Source: Deltaproteobacteria bacterium (GTDB lineage Bacteria; Desulfobacterota; Desulfuromonadia; Desulfuromonadales; JAAYDE01). Taken from it: 34,036 bases of DNA. Each line of letters begins with the position of its first letter. The first letter of the stretch is position 1. The stretch spans positions 1 through 34,036 of the forward strand of contig JAAYDE010000038.1 of NCBI GenBank assembly GCA_012729375.1. The letters are read 5' to 3'. Shown here in pieces: positions 15,099 to 23,562 of this stretch. The notes under the pieces are model-generated. The model was not told where the DNA came from, did no database searches, and was given only the letters and a program-made list of their open reading frames with translations. The translations under genes were made by a program, and so were the position numbers.

Positions 15099-17363
15099 TC
15101 AGCGGATCAGCAATTCCAGGCCGCGGGACTGAACCTCGACAGGCTCGCCACCCGAACCCCGCACCTCCTTTTCGGCAAAATCCACCGAGGTGAGGCCCGG
15201 GGCTCGAGCCCGGAAGGTCAGTTCCGCCACGGGACCGCTGCCGGAAACGGGACGCTTCCTGTCCATGCGGCCGTTTTCGATATAAACGAGCCCCAACCGG
15301 TTATCAACCCGCGAAGTGAACACCGTGGCACGCCCGTCCTGTTTCAAAAATTCCCCCTCCTCGGCACGAATGAAGTCGAGGTATCGAGGGTCGTAGGAAA
15401 CCGCCAGGGGGAGCCGGGCCAGACCGGCGACGTCATCGATGCGCACCGTCAGGGTGAAGATGTCCCCAGGGCGGATATCACCATTTCCCTGCAGTGAAAG
15501 AGCGGCCATCCGCGGCAAGGTTTCACCGCCGTCAGCGGCGGGCGCGTTCACCCAGTCCGCCTCGTATGAAGAATCTTGCGCCCGGCCAGGGGTCAGGGTC
15601 TGGTGGCGGGCGGCGTAGGAGGAGTCGGCCTTGAAGTTGTTCTCCTCCCCCGACCAGATGGTGGCCACCTGGGGCGAAGGGATGTCGAGGGAGCGGACGA
15701 TATGGGGGGTGACCGACAGGAGAATTTCTCTCTTGACCTGTTCCTTGCTTTGCCCCGAAAAAAGCTTCCCCAGCAACGGGATGTCGCCAAGCAGGGGGAA
15801 GGTGTTGACGGAGGTTTTGTTGTCCTTGCGGATCAGCCCGCCGATGATGGTCGGCTCGCCGTCCCGCAGGGTCAAAGTGGTCTGGGCGTTGGTTGTGGTG
15901 ATGGTCAGGAGCGTGGTGCCGTCGGCCGTCGTCGACTTGCTGGAGACGTTGCTTACCTCGAGACTGAGTTTGGTAACGACGGTATCGTCCAGCTGAATGA
16001 GGGGCTCCACGTCCAGTTTGACGCCGACGTCGATGTACTGGACATTGGTGTAGGTCAGATCGCCGCTGGTGCTGGTGGTGGTGACCGGCTCCCTGGAGCC
16101 GATGTGGACCTTAGATTTCTCCTTGTTTTTGACTCTGATTTTGGGATTGGCCAGAATCTCCGTATCGCCCAGGGTTTTGGCGAAATCGAAAACCACCCGG
16201 GGGAGGGTGTAAAGGGTGCCGACCTGGCTCAGGCTGTCGAGATAGACCCCCCCGCTTCCCCCCAAAACGTCGCTGACCAGATTCCCTTCCTTGTCGGAAA
16301 AACCGAGACCGATGGAATAGGTGGACAGAGTAGCGCCCAGATCCAGGGTATCCGTGTAACCGATTTCCACCACCTCGAGATCGAGAACCACCTCCGAATC
16401 GGCCCGGTCGGCGGCGCTGATGATCTGTTGGGCCAGCTTGATGACGTCCGGACTGTCGCGGATCACCAGTGCGTTGAGATCTTCGTGGACATAGATCTTG
16501 CGCAGCTGCAGCATGGTCCGCAGCAGGTTGAGCACCTTTTTGGCGTCCACGTTGGAAAGGTAGAAGGTCTGAATGACCTGGTCCTGGTACTGTTTCCTTT
16601 TCTCCACGGTGTTGGGATAGAGGATGATGGTCTTCTCATTGAGCACCTTTTTGTCGAGGCCGTTCATCTGCTGCAAAAGCTCCAGCGCCTGGGAGAAGGT
16701 GGCCCTTTCAAGGAATACGGAAACGCGGCGGGAGGTGACGCTGTCGTCAAAGATGAAGTTGATCCCGGTCAATTTGGAAAAAACGGCGAAGACATCCTGG
16801 AGGTCGGCGTTCTGAAACTTGAGGGTGATCGGTTGCGTCGAGGTCACATCGAGGGCGATGCCGTCGAGCATGATTCTGCGCTGGGCGCGGATGGTCTCCC
16901 GCAGGGCCTTGGCGGGGCCGTTTTCCGGATCGGCGAGAAGAATCTGATCAAGCAAACGTTGGGCATGATCCAGATTCTTGCGTTCGTGGAAACGCTTGGC
17001 TTCGAGATACTGCTCGTGAATGTTCAGCAATCGCTGGGCTGTTTTCAGTTCCTGGCGGGCGGCATCAAGGGAGCCGTCGAAAAGGGTGGCGCGGGTAAAT
17101 TCGGCAACGGCTTCCCGGTAATTCTTCTCCGCCATCCACCGGGTACCCTGCTGATAATGCTGCAGCGCCGCCTTGGTCCGGCTCTCCAGAAGCTTGAGGC
17201 GGAACTCCTGTTTGTCCGGGTTTTCCAGCAAAACCTTGGCATATTCCGCGGCCGCCTCACCGTAGCGTTCCTGCCGATAGAGATCGTCTCCGGCGAGAAA
17301 AGCCTTGTCCGCGGCACATCCCGTCATCAGCAAACAGAAGATCAAGGCTATGGTTTTCATCAT
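15099..17363 (-). CDS. Type II secretion secretin lipoprotein with C-terminal cohesin-like domain
   Basis: This is the outer-membrane channel of the system. The 754-residue protein starts with a lipoprotein signal (LMTGC, lipidated Cys16). TPR-like helical repeats follow at about 18-160. A secretin N0/STN-type domain (LKFQNADLQDVFAVFSKLTGINF) and an N1 domain (about 263-320) come next. The secretin core spans about 325-557, with the late signature FPLLGDIPLLGKLF at 522-535 and LLSVTPHIV at its end. After a linker, residues 621-754 form an extra beta-rich domain (IRPGDIFTLTVRIDD, then LPLAVSYDPRYLDF) resembling cohesin domains, which bind partner proteins. Outer-membrane placement of this tail is inferred. 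The start is ATG 17363 (or the next codon) with TAGGGGTGAT upstream, overlapping the preceding stop. Confidence 0.93.
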   Translation of the reverse strand: MMKTIALIFCLLMTGCAADKAFLAGDDLYRQERYGEAAAEYAKVLLENPDKQEFRLKLLESRTKAALQHYQQGTRWMAEKNYREAVAEFTRATLFDGSLDAARQELKTAQRLLNIHEQYLEAKRFHERKNLDHAQRLLDQILLADPENGPAKALRETIRAQRRIMLDGIALDVTSTQPITLKFQNADLQDVFAVFSKLTGINFIFDDSVTSRRVSVFLERATFSQALELLQQMNGLDKKVLNEKTIILYPNTVEKRKQYQDQVIQTFYLSNVDAKKVLNLLRTMLQLRKIYVHEDLNALVIRDSPDVIKLAQQIISAADRADSEVVLDLEVVEIGYTDTLDLGATLSTYSIGLGFSDKEGNLVSDVLGGSGGVYLDSLSQVGTLYTLPRVVFDFAKTLGDTEILANPKIRVKNKEKSKVHIGSREPVTTTSTSGDLTYTNVQYIDVGVKLDVEPLIQLDDTVVTKLSLEVSNVSSKSTTADGTTLLTITTTNAQTTLTLRDGEPTIIGGLIRKDNKTSVNTFPLLGDIPLLGKLFSGQSKEQVKREILLSVTPHIVRSLDIPSPQVATIWSGEENNFKADSSYAARHQTLTPGRAQDSSYEADWVNAPAADGGETLPRMAALSLQGNGDIRPGDIFTLTVRIDDVAGLARLPLAVSYDPRYLDFIRAEEGEFLKQDGRATVFTSRVDNRLGLVYIENGRMDRKRPVSGSGPVAELTFRARAPGLTSVDFAEKEVRGSGGEPVEVQSRGLELLIR

Positions 17364-17370
17364 ATCACCC

Positions 17371-18147
17371 CTACCGTTTCTCTTCGGTTATCCAATCGCC
17401 GTCGGGAGTGCGGGGGATGCCGAAAGTTTTCCCGTCAAAAGACCCGCTTTTTATCTCCAGTTGCTGTTGGGGTTTCTCCTCATCCCTCTCGGGGGGCGAC
17501 TGCTCCGCCGGCGGCGGCTCCTCCCAAGGCGTCGAAAAATCCGTCGGCAGCGGACCGGGGGCAGCGGCGGCCGGAGTCGGCCCGGGAGTTGCCAGGGGCG
17601 AGGACTCGCTCAGGGGAACCTCTTCCAGAACGCCCCTTCCCCGCCGGACATGAATCGCCCCCGCATCGGCACGCACAATCTCCAGTTCTTTTTTTGTTCC
17701 GAAGGGCTCTCTTTGGCGCGCCACAAAAACCACATCATCTACCGTTACGAAAAAACGCTTCTTCTCATCCGCCTGCAGATATCCCAGATACTTAAGTTGC
17801 GGAGTGGATTTTTGGACGGGCAATTTCCGCTCCGCGCCCTGGACAAAGGTTTCCGCATTGGGAAAAGGTGTCGCCGGTAAAGGTTTGGGAAGTTCACCCA
17901 GAATCCCGAAAAGATCCTGGTTCACACCCCGGAACTCTCCGGCGCCGGCAAGCCAATCGAAACGGATGCGCAGATCTTTTTCCCCCGCTGGAGCCGCGGG
18001 AAGGCGTGACAAGCGGCGCCCTTCCTCTTTCGGTGCCGGCGGAAGCGGTGGCATTTTCTCGGGGCGGGGATAATCCCAAAGAGCATAGCCCACCGCCAGG
18101 ACCAACAGGCCCACCAACAGGGCCAGCAGTTTTTTCTGCCTTTCCAT
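17371..18147 (-). CDS. PilP/GspC-like inner-membrane secretion protein
   Basis: The 258-residue protein has an N-terminal membrane anchor (LLALLVGLLVLAVGYALW, about residues 5-23), proline-rich linkers and a small central domain around QLKYLGYLQADEKKRFFVTVDDVVFVARQ. That domain has the pattern of the PilP / GspC homology region, which links inner-membrane components to the N-domains of the secretin. The last 90 residues are proline, glutamate and alanine-rich and probably disordered. It lies between the PilO-like gene (8 bases) and the secretin gene (7 bases), exactly where PilP occurs in pilMNOPQ operons. Sequence similarity alone is weak, so position carries much of the call. Confidence 0.75.
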   Translation of the reverse strand: MERQKKLLALLVGLLVLAVGYALWDYPRPEKMPPLPPAPKEEGRRLSRLPAAPAGEKDLRIRFDWLAGAGEFRGVNQDLFGILGELPKPLPATPFPNAETFVQGAERKLPVQKSTPQLKYLGYLQADEKKRFFVTVDDVVFVARQREPFGTKKELEIVRADAGAIHVRRGRGVLEEVPLSESSPLATPGPTPAAAAPGPLPTDFSTPWEEPPPAEQSPPERDEEKPQQQLEIKSGSFDGKTFGIPRTPDGDWITEEKR

Positions 18148-18155
18148 TCTGTGGC

Positions 18156-18719
18156 CTACTCCCTGAAAATGGTCGAGACGCCGACATTCAGCCGCACGCC
18201 GCCGCCGCTGGACCGCCCGGAAAGGGAAATCTGATCGAGAATCAGCAAGCGGGAGGAACGCTCCATTAGGTGAACGAATTTCTTGACCCGGCCATAATCG
18301 GCGTTGACCGAAAAAGCCAGGGAATAGCGCAGCAACCCCTCCTGGGATTTGTCATCCATCCGGTAGGTGACCCGTTCGATGGCCAGACCGGCTTCCACGG
18401 CCATATTCATCAGCTCACTGAGCAGTTCCGGAAAGGCTTGGCGGTGGGGAATCCTGCCCCAGAAAGCATCCACATCGCCACCCGCCTGACGCAGACGCTC
18501 CTGGGCCATGGCATCCCCGGCGAACTTGCCACCGGCCGTTTGCCGAACCTGACGCTGTCTTTGAGCCAACTGGTTTTCCAGGTTACGGGCATGGGGCTGC
18601 AGCAGCAAACGGCTGGTCCCCCACGCCGCCAAAACGATAACCAGAAGAACAGCTGTCGCCACGGCCGCCGGACGGTTCATCCTCCATATCGTTTTGGCTG
18701 TCTCGACCCGGGCTGGCAT
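18156..18719 (-). CDS. PilO/GspM-like inner-membrane secretion protein
   Basis: The 187-residue protein has one N-terminal membrane segment (AVATAVLLVIVLAAWGTSRLLL), a short coiled coil and a ferredoxin-like periplasmic domain of PilO type. The family pattern is visible in RQAFPELLSELMNMAVEAGLAIERV, then RYSLAFSVNADYGRVKKFVHLMERSSRLL. PilO pairs with PilN to form the periplasmic lattice that holds the ATPase-platform complex in place. ATG 18719 directly follows the stop of the PilN-like gene; a second ATG 14 codons later is possible, but its GGAGG abuts it. Confidence 0.82.
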   Translation of the reverse strand: MPARVETAKTIWRMNRPAAVATAVLLVIVLAAWGTSRLLLQPHARNLENQLAQRQRQVRQTAGGKFAGDAMAQERLRQAGGDVDAFWGRIPHRQAFPELLSELMNMAVEAGLAIERVTYRMDDKSQEGLLRYSLAFSVNADYGRVKKFVHLMERSSRLLILDQISLSGRSSGGGVRLNVGVSTIFRE

Positions 18720-18720
18720 C

Positions 18721-19269
18721 CTAGAAAACCCCTTTCAACTGCAAGGAAAAACGGAGCATTTCCGGAAGTTCCCCTGCGCCGGTGGATCCTCTGACCAGGG
18801 CCTGCTCCAAGAGAAAATAGTTGGCCAGTTGCGGATCAGCCGAAAGCCTCTCTAAAAAACTCCGCAATTCCGGCACGTCCCGCGCCACCCCCTGCAAACG
18901 GACCGTTCCCCCGCGGGCGTCGGGCTGGATGGAACGCAAGCGAACACCTTCGGGAAGAATCGACTCCATGCGATCAAGAAAGGAACTCCAATGGAATCGG
19001 CGCCCCTTGAGGATCTCGTTGGCCACGCCGACCCGCTTGGCGAGGGTGTCGGCCGAGCGCAGCAGGTCCGCTTGTTGGCTGCCACTGCGTCTTTCCGGGA
19101 TTTGGGACAACATCCCTTCAATCTGCCGGGAATGCCGATGAAGATGAACCAGTCCCGAAACATTGAAGAAAAGAAACAAACCAAGGAGGGCGATGAGCGC
19201 CGCATAGACCAGATTGAGCATCCGGCGGTTGATGTAGACCCGTGAGGCCAGATTGAGGTGAAGTTTCAT
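18721..19269 (-). CDS. PilN/GspL-C-like inner-membrane secretion protein
   Basis: The 182-residue protein begins MKLHLNLASRVYINRR, the short N-terminal peptide that in PilN proteins (NLL/NLA motif) docks onto PilM. A single membrane segment follows (NLVYAALIALLGLFLFFNV), then a coiled coil, then a periplasmic domain with SSFLDRMESILPEGVRL and LRSFLERLSADP typical of PilN. The frame is open upstream, but ATG 19269 gives the conserved docking peptide and lies one base after the PilM stop. No good ribosome binding site is visible, so translation is probably coupled to pilM. Confidence 0.85.
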   Translation of the reverse strand: MKLHLNLASRVYINRRMLNLVYAALIALLGLFLFFNVSGLVHLHRHSRQIEGMLSQIPERRSGSQQADLLRSADTLAKRVGVANEILKGRRFHWSSFLDRMESILPEGVRLRSIQPDARGGTVRLQGVARDVPELRSFLERLSADPQLANYFLLEQALVRGSTGAGELPEMLRFSLQLKGVF

Positions 19270-19270
19270 G

Positions 19271-20197
19271 TCAAGTCGCCCGCAAGAGACGATAAGCGGC
19301 GCCGATGGCGGCCGCCTGGTTCTGTGACAGAGGCCCGGCAACGGTGTTTTTGCCCAGGGAAATTTCCTCAAAGTCGGTTTTCAGCAGGGCTCCCCGCCCG
19401 GAAAAGAGGGTCTGGATCCCTTCCAGGAGAGCCGGACCGTCCTTTTCATCGGTATGAAGATAAACGGCACCGCGTCTCACCGTGGCACAGCGTTTTTCGC
19501 AATCGATGATCGACAGGCGGATGTCGTCGAAAATCCTGTCACTTTTATCCGCAACCCGATGACATCGATGGTAGCCGATGAGCCGGTCATGGAAATAGTA
19601 AAAAGAGAAAACACCGTCCTCAAGCAGGATAAATACGAGATTCTCCTCCCAGTCCAGCCGGGAATAGTAATAATTGAGGCAGTTGAGACCGTGGAAATCT
19701 ATGACTACCGGGAAATATCCGGCGGCTTCGCACAGGTCGGCAACCCTGTCAACCACGGAGCGAGGGGTCAGGGAAACAAGGACCAACCCAAGGGCGGAGG
19801 TGGGTTTTTTGATTATCTGATAATCAAGGTGAATTTCCTCGGGCGGCAAAGGCAGCAGGGTCTTCAGGCGCCAGCGGAGAAAATCCCTTCCTTCCTCCTT
19901 GCTTTTAAACCTCGACTCCACTTCGACCAAAAAGAGACGTCCCCAGATATCGGGCAGAGAAAGGGAAATCCGCTCTTCTCCGTCGGCAATGGGATCGAGG
20001 AGCTCCCGCAGGCCGGCAACCAGCTTTTCCTGCATGGAGTTGTTCCCCCCTGAAGCGTCAACAAACCTGAAAATCTCCGCCGCCACGGGAACCAATCGGT
20101 AGCGTTCGGTGATGACGGCGCCGCGTTTTTTTTTCACCACGGCCGCCCGCAAAACCGTTGGACCGAAATCGACCCCCAAGTTGGCCCGTCCAGTCAT
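19271..20197 (-). CDS. PilM/GspL-like actin-fold cytoplasmic secretion protein
   Basis: The 308-residue protein starts with NLGVDFGPTVLRAAVVKKK, the phosphate-1 loop of the actin-like ATPase fold of PilM and the cytoplasmic half of GspL. It also carries LDYQIIKKPTSALGLVLVSL, which aligns with the PilM core. It has no membrane segment and probably forms a cytoplasmic ring that connects the GspE ATPase with the PilN-like peptide. ATG 20197 overlaps the gspE stop in an ATGA sequence. The stop is one base before the PilN-like gene. Divergence from typical PilM is high and the later nucleotide motifs are hard to see, so nucleotide binding is unsure. Confidence 0.83.
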   Translation of the reverse strand: MTGRANLGVDFGPTVLRAAVVKKKRGAVITERYRLVPVAAEIFRFVDASGGNNSMQEKLVAGLRELLDPIADGEERISLSLPDIWGRLFLVEVESRFKSKEEGRDFLRWRLKTLLPLPPEEIHLDYQIIKKPTSALGLVLVSLTPRSVVDRVADLCEAAGYFPVVIDFHGLNCLNYYYSRLDWEENLVFILLEDGVFSFYYFHDRLIGYHRCHRVADKSDRIFDDIRLSIIDCEKRCATVRRGAVYLHTDEKDGPALLEGIQTLFSGRGALLKTDFEEISLGKNTVAGPLSQNQAAAIGAAYRLLRAT

Positions 20198-21933
20198 CGC
20201 ACCAGCACCTCTTCCGGAAAGGTCACCCGGTTGATTTCAGGAAGTGAGGTCGTCCCCTGGAAAACCTTCTTCAAGGCCGATTCCCGCAGAATCCCCATGC
20301 CTTTCTGCAGGCAGGTCTTGCGGATACGGGTCAGGGGATCCCGGCGGATGATCATTTCGCGGACCTCGTCATCCAGTTCCAGCAGTTCCATGATGGCCGA
20401 GCGCCCTTTGTAACCCTGCTGATAGCAGGCGTCGCATCCTTCGGCCTCGTAAAATATCTGGCGGGCCGCCTGCTCCAGGGAAATACCCGATTCCATCAAA
20501 AAGGAATCGGCATAAGTCACTTTTTTTCTGCATTTGGGACAAATGGTGCGCACCAGACGCTGGGCGATAATACAATTGAGAGAGGAGACAAAATTATAAG
20601 GATCGAGGCCCATGTGGAGAAAACGGCCGATGACATCGAAGACATCGTTGGCGTGGACGGTGGAAAACACCAGATGTCCGGTCAACGCCGACTGCACGGC
20701 GATCTGGGCAGTCTCCTGGTCGCGGATCTCGCCGACCATGATTTTGTCCGGGTCATGGCGAAGTATGGAGCGCAACCCCCTGGCGAAGGTCAGCCCCTTC
20801 TTCTCGTTGACGGGAACCTGCAAAACCCCCGGGACCTGGTACTCAACGGGATCCTCGATGGTAATGATCTTTTCCTGTTCGTTGTGGATTTCCGACAAAA
20901 CGGCGTACAGGGTTGTGGTTTTGCCGCTGCCGGTGGGACCGGTGACCAGCACCATGCCGTAAGGCTCTCGGATCATGCGCCGCAGGCGGGGAAGTTCCTC
21001 GTCGCCAAACCCCAGGCTGTCCAGGGTCAATCCCTTGAGGTCGGAAGCCACCGCCTGTTTGTCCAGGATACGGATAACCGCGTCCTCGCCGAATATACTC
21101 GGCATGATCGACACCCGGAAGTCAATCACTTTGTTGCCGAGGCGCACCTTGAAGCGTCCGTCCTGAGGGATCCGCCGTTCGGAGATATCGAGCTCGCTCA
21201 TGACCTTTATGCGCGAGATGATCGGACCCCGAAAACGGCCGTCGAGGGTTTCCGTGGCCCGGTAGAGAACGCCGTCCACCCGGTATTTGATCACCACGCC
21301 GTTTTCTGCGGTTTCGATGTGGATGTCGCTGGCCCGCCGCTGCAAAGCATGAAAGAGGGTTGAATCGATCAGGCGCACGATGGGACTCGTGTCGGCGGTC
21401 AACTTGTCGAGGGAGAGAACCTCTTCCCCCTTATCGGTCTCCTTGACCAATTGGAACTTGAGGTCCTGGGCGACCTCCTTCAAAACCCCTTTGGCCTCCT
21501 TGTCGGCGTCCATAAGGCGGGAAATCTGCTTCTCCTGAGCGACGCGGAGGGTCAAGCGCCGACCGAGAAGGTATTCCAGTTCGTCATACCCGCTGACATT
21601 GGTGGGATCATAGACGGCGACGACCAGGTCCTCCCCCTTGCGGAACAGGGGAAACACCCCGTATTTATGGAACAGATTCATGGGCAGTTCCGCCAGAAAC
21701 TCGGCGTCAGCCTCAAAGCCTTCCAGATCGATGTACTCCAGCCGGTATTGACGGGCCAGGGCGCGGGCCAGGATCTCCTGGGAGAAAAGCCCCTCCTCGA
21801 CCCCGATATCGCCGAAACTACCGTTGCGTTCCTTCATGCGGCTCAGGATAGACTCGACCTCGGAAGGACCCACCGCCCCCATCTCGACCAGAATCTCACC
21901 TAGTTTTCTGTGTTGAAAACCCATTCCCGTCAT
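20194..21933 (-). CDS. gspE: Type II secretion / pilus assembly ATPase GspE
   Basis: This AAA-like hexameric ATPase drives pseudopilus assembly from the cytoplasmic face. Numbered from GTG 21936, it has an N-terminal MshEN/T2SSE-N domain (HRKLGEILVEMGAV onward), the N2 domain with IVRLIDSTLFHALQRRASDIHIE (187-208), Walker A GPTGSGKT (333-340), the Asp box, Walker B region IMVGEIRDQETA (399-410) with the family glutamate, the His box TGHLVFSTVHAND, and a zinc-binding tetracysteine (Cys466, Cys469, Cys501, Cys504). Length (about 580) is normal for the family. GTG 21936, ATG 21933 and ATG 21924 are all possible starts; none has a strong ribosome binding site. It lies 11-14 bases after gspF. Confidence 0.96.
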   Translation of the reverse strand: MTGMGFQHRKLGEILVEMGAVGPSEVESILSRMKERNGSFGDIGVEEGLFSQEILARALARQYRLEYIDLEGFEADAEFLAELPMNLFHKYGVFPLFRKGEDLVVAVYDPTNVSGYDELEYLLGRRLTLRVAQEKQISRLMDADKEAKGVLKEVAQDLKFQLVKETDKGEEVLSLDKLTADTSPIVRLIDSTLFHALQRRASDIHIETAENGVVIKYRVDGVLYRATETLDGRFRGPIISRIKVMSELDISERRIPQDGRFKVRLGNKVIDFRVSIMPSIFGEDAVIRILDKQAVASDLKGLTLDSLGFGDEELPRLRRMIREPYGMVLVTGPTGSGKTTTLYAVLSEIHNEQEKIITIEDPVEYQVPGVLQVPVNEKKGLTFARGLRSILRHDPDKIMVGEIRDQETAQIAVQSALTGHLVFSTVHANDVFDVIGRFLHMGLDPYNFVSSLNCIIAQRLVRTICPKCRKKVTYADSFLMESGISLEQAARQIFYEAEGCDACYQQGYKGRSAIMELLELDDEVREMIIRRDPLTRIRKTCLQKGMGILRESALKKVFQGTTSLPEINRVTFPEEVLVR

Positions 21934-21946
21934 CACTTAAAAAGGG

Positions 21947-23155
21947 TCAGCGGATAGTCCCGGCCATCTGAAAAATGGGCAGATACATGGCAATGATGAT
22001 TCCGCCGATCAAGAGGCCGGCCGCAAAGATCATCAGCGGTTCGAAGAGGGACGAGAACCGTTCCAGCCTTCTGGCGATTTCCATCTCGTAATATTCGGCC
22101 ACGTTGTTGAGCATCTCGGGCAGAGCGCCGGTCTTTTCCCCGACGGCGATCAAGCGCAATGCCAGACTGGAAAATCGACCGAATCTCTCCAAGGCATTGA
22201 CCAGGGAACCTCCTTCCCTGACCTGATGGGCGATAGCCGCAAACTGTTTCTCAAGCTGGCGGTTTCCCAGCGTTCCCGCCGCCATGTGCATGGCCTGGAC
22301 CAGCGGAATACCGCTCAGCAGGGTGGTGGCCAGCGTCCGGCTAAAGGCGCCCAGGGAATATTCGAGAAAAAGACCGCCGATGAGGGGCAAACGGATTTTC
22401 CAGGAGTCGACAAGGAAACGCCCCCCTTCAGTTTTAAAAAAAAACCTCAGGGCCACCGCTCCGACAAGAAAAAGCGGCACCCAAAGAAAGGCCAGGGCGG
22501 ATAACCCGTGAGCCGTGGCAATCAACATCCGGGTGACCCACGGCAGCTGGACCTGGGCGTCGATGAAGATTTGGCTCAGACGGGGCACCACCCAGACAAC
22601 CAGAAAGGCAACCGTAACCATTGCCGCCACCAGCAACAGGAGTGGATAAAAGGAAGCTTTTTTAACCTCGTTTTTTACCCCCTCCACCTTTTTCTGATAA
22701 GCAATGAAACGTTCCAGGGTAACCGGCATGTCGCCCGTCTTCTCCCCGGCTTTCAGGGAAGCCAGATAAAGGGGGGGGAAAAACCGGGGGAAGAGGGAAA
22801 AGGCCTCCGATGGCGACGCCCCGCTCCGAATGGCGGATTTCACTTCCATGAGAGCGTGGCGCAGGCCCTTCTGCTCGGTCCTCTCAATCACCGCTTCCAG
22901 GGCCTGAACAATGGGCAGACCGGAGCGGATCAGGACATGAAATTCCTGATTGAAAGCGAGAAACTGCTGTTCGGAAAAACCCTTTCCCAGCCAGTCGGAA
23001 AAGTGCAGAGAGGGGAAAAAGAGCCGCCGCAGCCCCAATACAAAAAAGCCCTGCTTTTCCAGATCGGACTTGAGCGCCGCAGGGTTCAGGGAGGGGAAAT
23101 CCTTTTCCTGAATTCTTCCTTCCGGGGTGGCGATTTTACAACGGTAGACGGGCAT
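21947..23155 (-). CDS. gspF: Type II secretion / pilus platform protein GspF
   Basis: GspF is the polytopic inner-membrane protein around which the pseudopilus is assembled. The 402-residue product contains two T2SSF repeats, each with an EFHVLIRSGLPIVQALE- or TLATTLLSGIPLVQAM-type helix and the characteristic SLKAGEKTGDMP and AVGEKTGALPEML motifs. It has membrane segments near FYPLLLLVAAMVTVAFLVVWV, FLWVPLFLVGAVAL and the C-terminal LMIFAAGLLIGGIIIAMYL. The start ATG 23155 opens the domain MPVYRCKIATPEGR, typical of the family; the frame is open further upstream but that part is not homologous. It is the first gene of the secretion-FtsEX array and has a possible -10 element 37 bases upstream. 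Confidence 0.95.
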   Translation of the reverse strand: MPVYRCKIATPEGRIQEKDFPSLNPAALKSDLEKQGFFVLGLRRLFFPSLHFSDWLGKGFSEQQFLAFNQEFHVLIRSGLPIVQALEAVIERTEQKGLRHALMEVKSAIRSGASPSEAFSLFPRFFPPLYLASLKAGEKTGDMPVTLERFIAYQKKVEGVKNEVKKASFYPLLLLVAAMVTVAFLVVWVVPRLSQIFIDAQVQLPWVTRMLIATAHGLSALAFLWVPLFLVGAVALRFFFKTEGGRFLVDSWKIRLPLIGGLFLEYSLGAFSRTLATTLLSGIPLVQAMHMAAGTLGNRQLEKQFAAIAHQVREGGSLVNALERFGRFSSLALRLIAVGEKTGALPEMLNNVAEYYEMEIARRLERFSSLFEPLMIFAAGLLIGGIIIAMYLPIFQMAGTIR

Positions 23156-23191
23156 CTCAACAGAAGAACTCCCTGGGCTGTCTATTTCGAA

Positions 23192-23197
23192 ATTATA
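23192..23197 (-). promoter_or_regulatory. Possible -10 element for the gspF operon
   Basis: The minus strand reads TATAAT (plus 23192-23197) between the terminator at 23231-23260 and the gspF start. This is a perfect -10 hexamer with a leader of about 30 bases, but no recognisable -35 lies 16-18 bases upstream. An activator might be needed. It is the only promoter candidate I see for the 14.5-kb array. Confidence 0.45.
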
Positions 23198-23230
23198 ACT
23201 TAATTCGGCAAAGACACAGAAGAGGGGAGA

Positions 23231-23260
23231 AAACAAAAAAGGCAACCCGTTGGGTCGCCT
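23231..23260 (-). terminator. Intrinsic terminator after tRNA-Val
   Basis: On the minus strand GGCGACCC-AAC-GGGTTGCC (plus 23241-23259) forms an 8-bp stem with one G-U pair and a 3-base loop, followed by TTTTTTGTTT. This is a classical rho-independent terminator. It closes the tig-clpPX-lon-hup-tRNA transcripts and separates them from the gspF operon. Confidence 0.85.
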
Positions 23261-23336
23261 CCACGAAAACACAATGAAAAACCGATAATTAAATCACAGC
23301 TCAAAAAAAACATGCCGGGCTGTTCTCCTCGATTCA

Positions 23337-23355
23337 ACCGGCCCTTCGGGCCGGT
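23337..23355 (-). other. Strong GC hairpin between tRNA-Val and the terminator
   Basis: ACCGGCCC-TTC-GGGCCGGT is a perfect inverted repeat (8-bp arms) about 32 bases after the tRNA-Val CCA end on the minus strand. No T-run follows directly; an 8-T run comes 27 bases later (plus 23303-23310). It may protect or help process the tRNA 3' trailer, or act as a weak first terminator. Confidence 0.5.
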
Positions 23356-23386
23356 GAAGACGAACCCCGGTTGCAGAATCAATGGT

Positions 23387-23462
23387 TGGTGGGCGAAACA
23401 GGGATCGAACCTGTGACCCTCGGCTTGTAAGGCCGATGCTCTCCCAGCTGAGCTATTCGCCC
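23387..23462 (-). tRNA. tRNA-Val (TAC)
   Basis: The 76-base cloverleaf runs from GGGCGAA to a genome-encoded CCA. The anticodon loop CTTACAA, on a TCGGC/GCCGA stem, gives anticodon TAC for valine. The T-arm has GGTTCGATCC. It lies 6 bases after tRNA-Asp and is almost certainly cotranscribed with it. Confidence 0.97.
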
Positions 23463-23468
23463 GAAAAA

Positions 23469-23545
23469 TGGCGGGGCTGACGGGACTCGAACCCGCGACC
23501 TCCGGCGTGACAGGCCGGCGTTGTAACCGACTCTACTACAGCCCC
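23469..23545 (-). tRNA. tRNA-Asp (GTC)
   Basis: The 77-base cloverleaf has acceptor GGGGCTG/CAGCCCC and an encoded CCA. Anticodon loop CTGTCAC on CCGGC/GCCGG gives GTC for aspartate; the T-arm is CGGGTTCGAGTCCCG. The D-stem reads GTAG/CAAC, which leaves an A-A mismatch at positions 12-23, unusual for this tRNA. It starts 17 bases after the hup stop codon. Confidence 0.96.
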
Positions 23546-23562
23546 CCTGAAAACCTCGTCAA

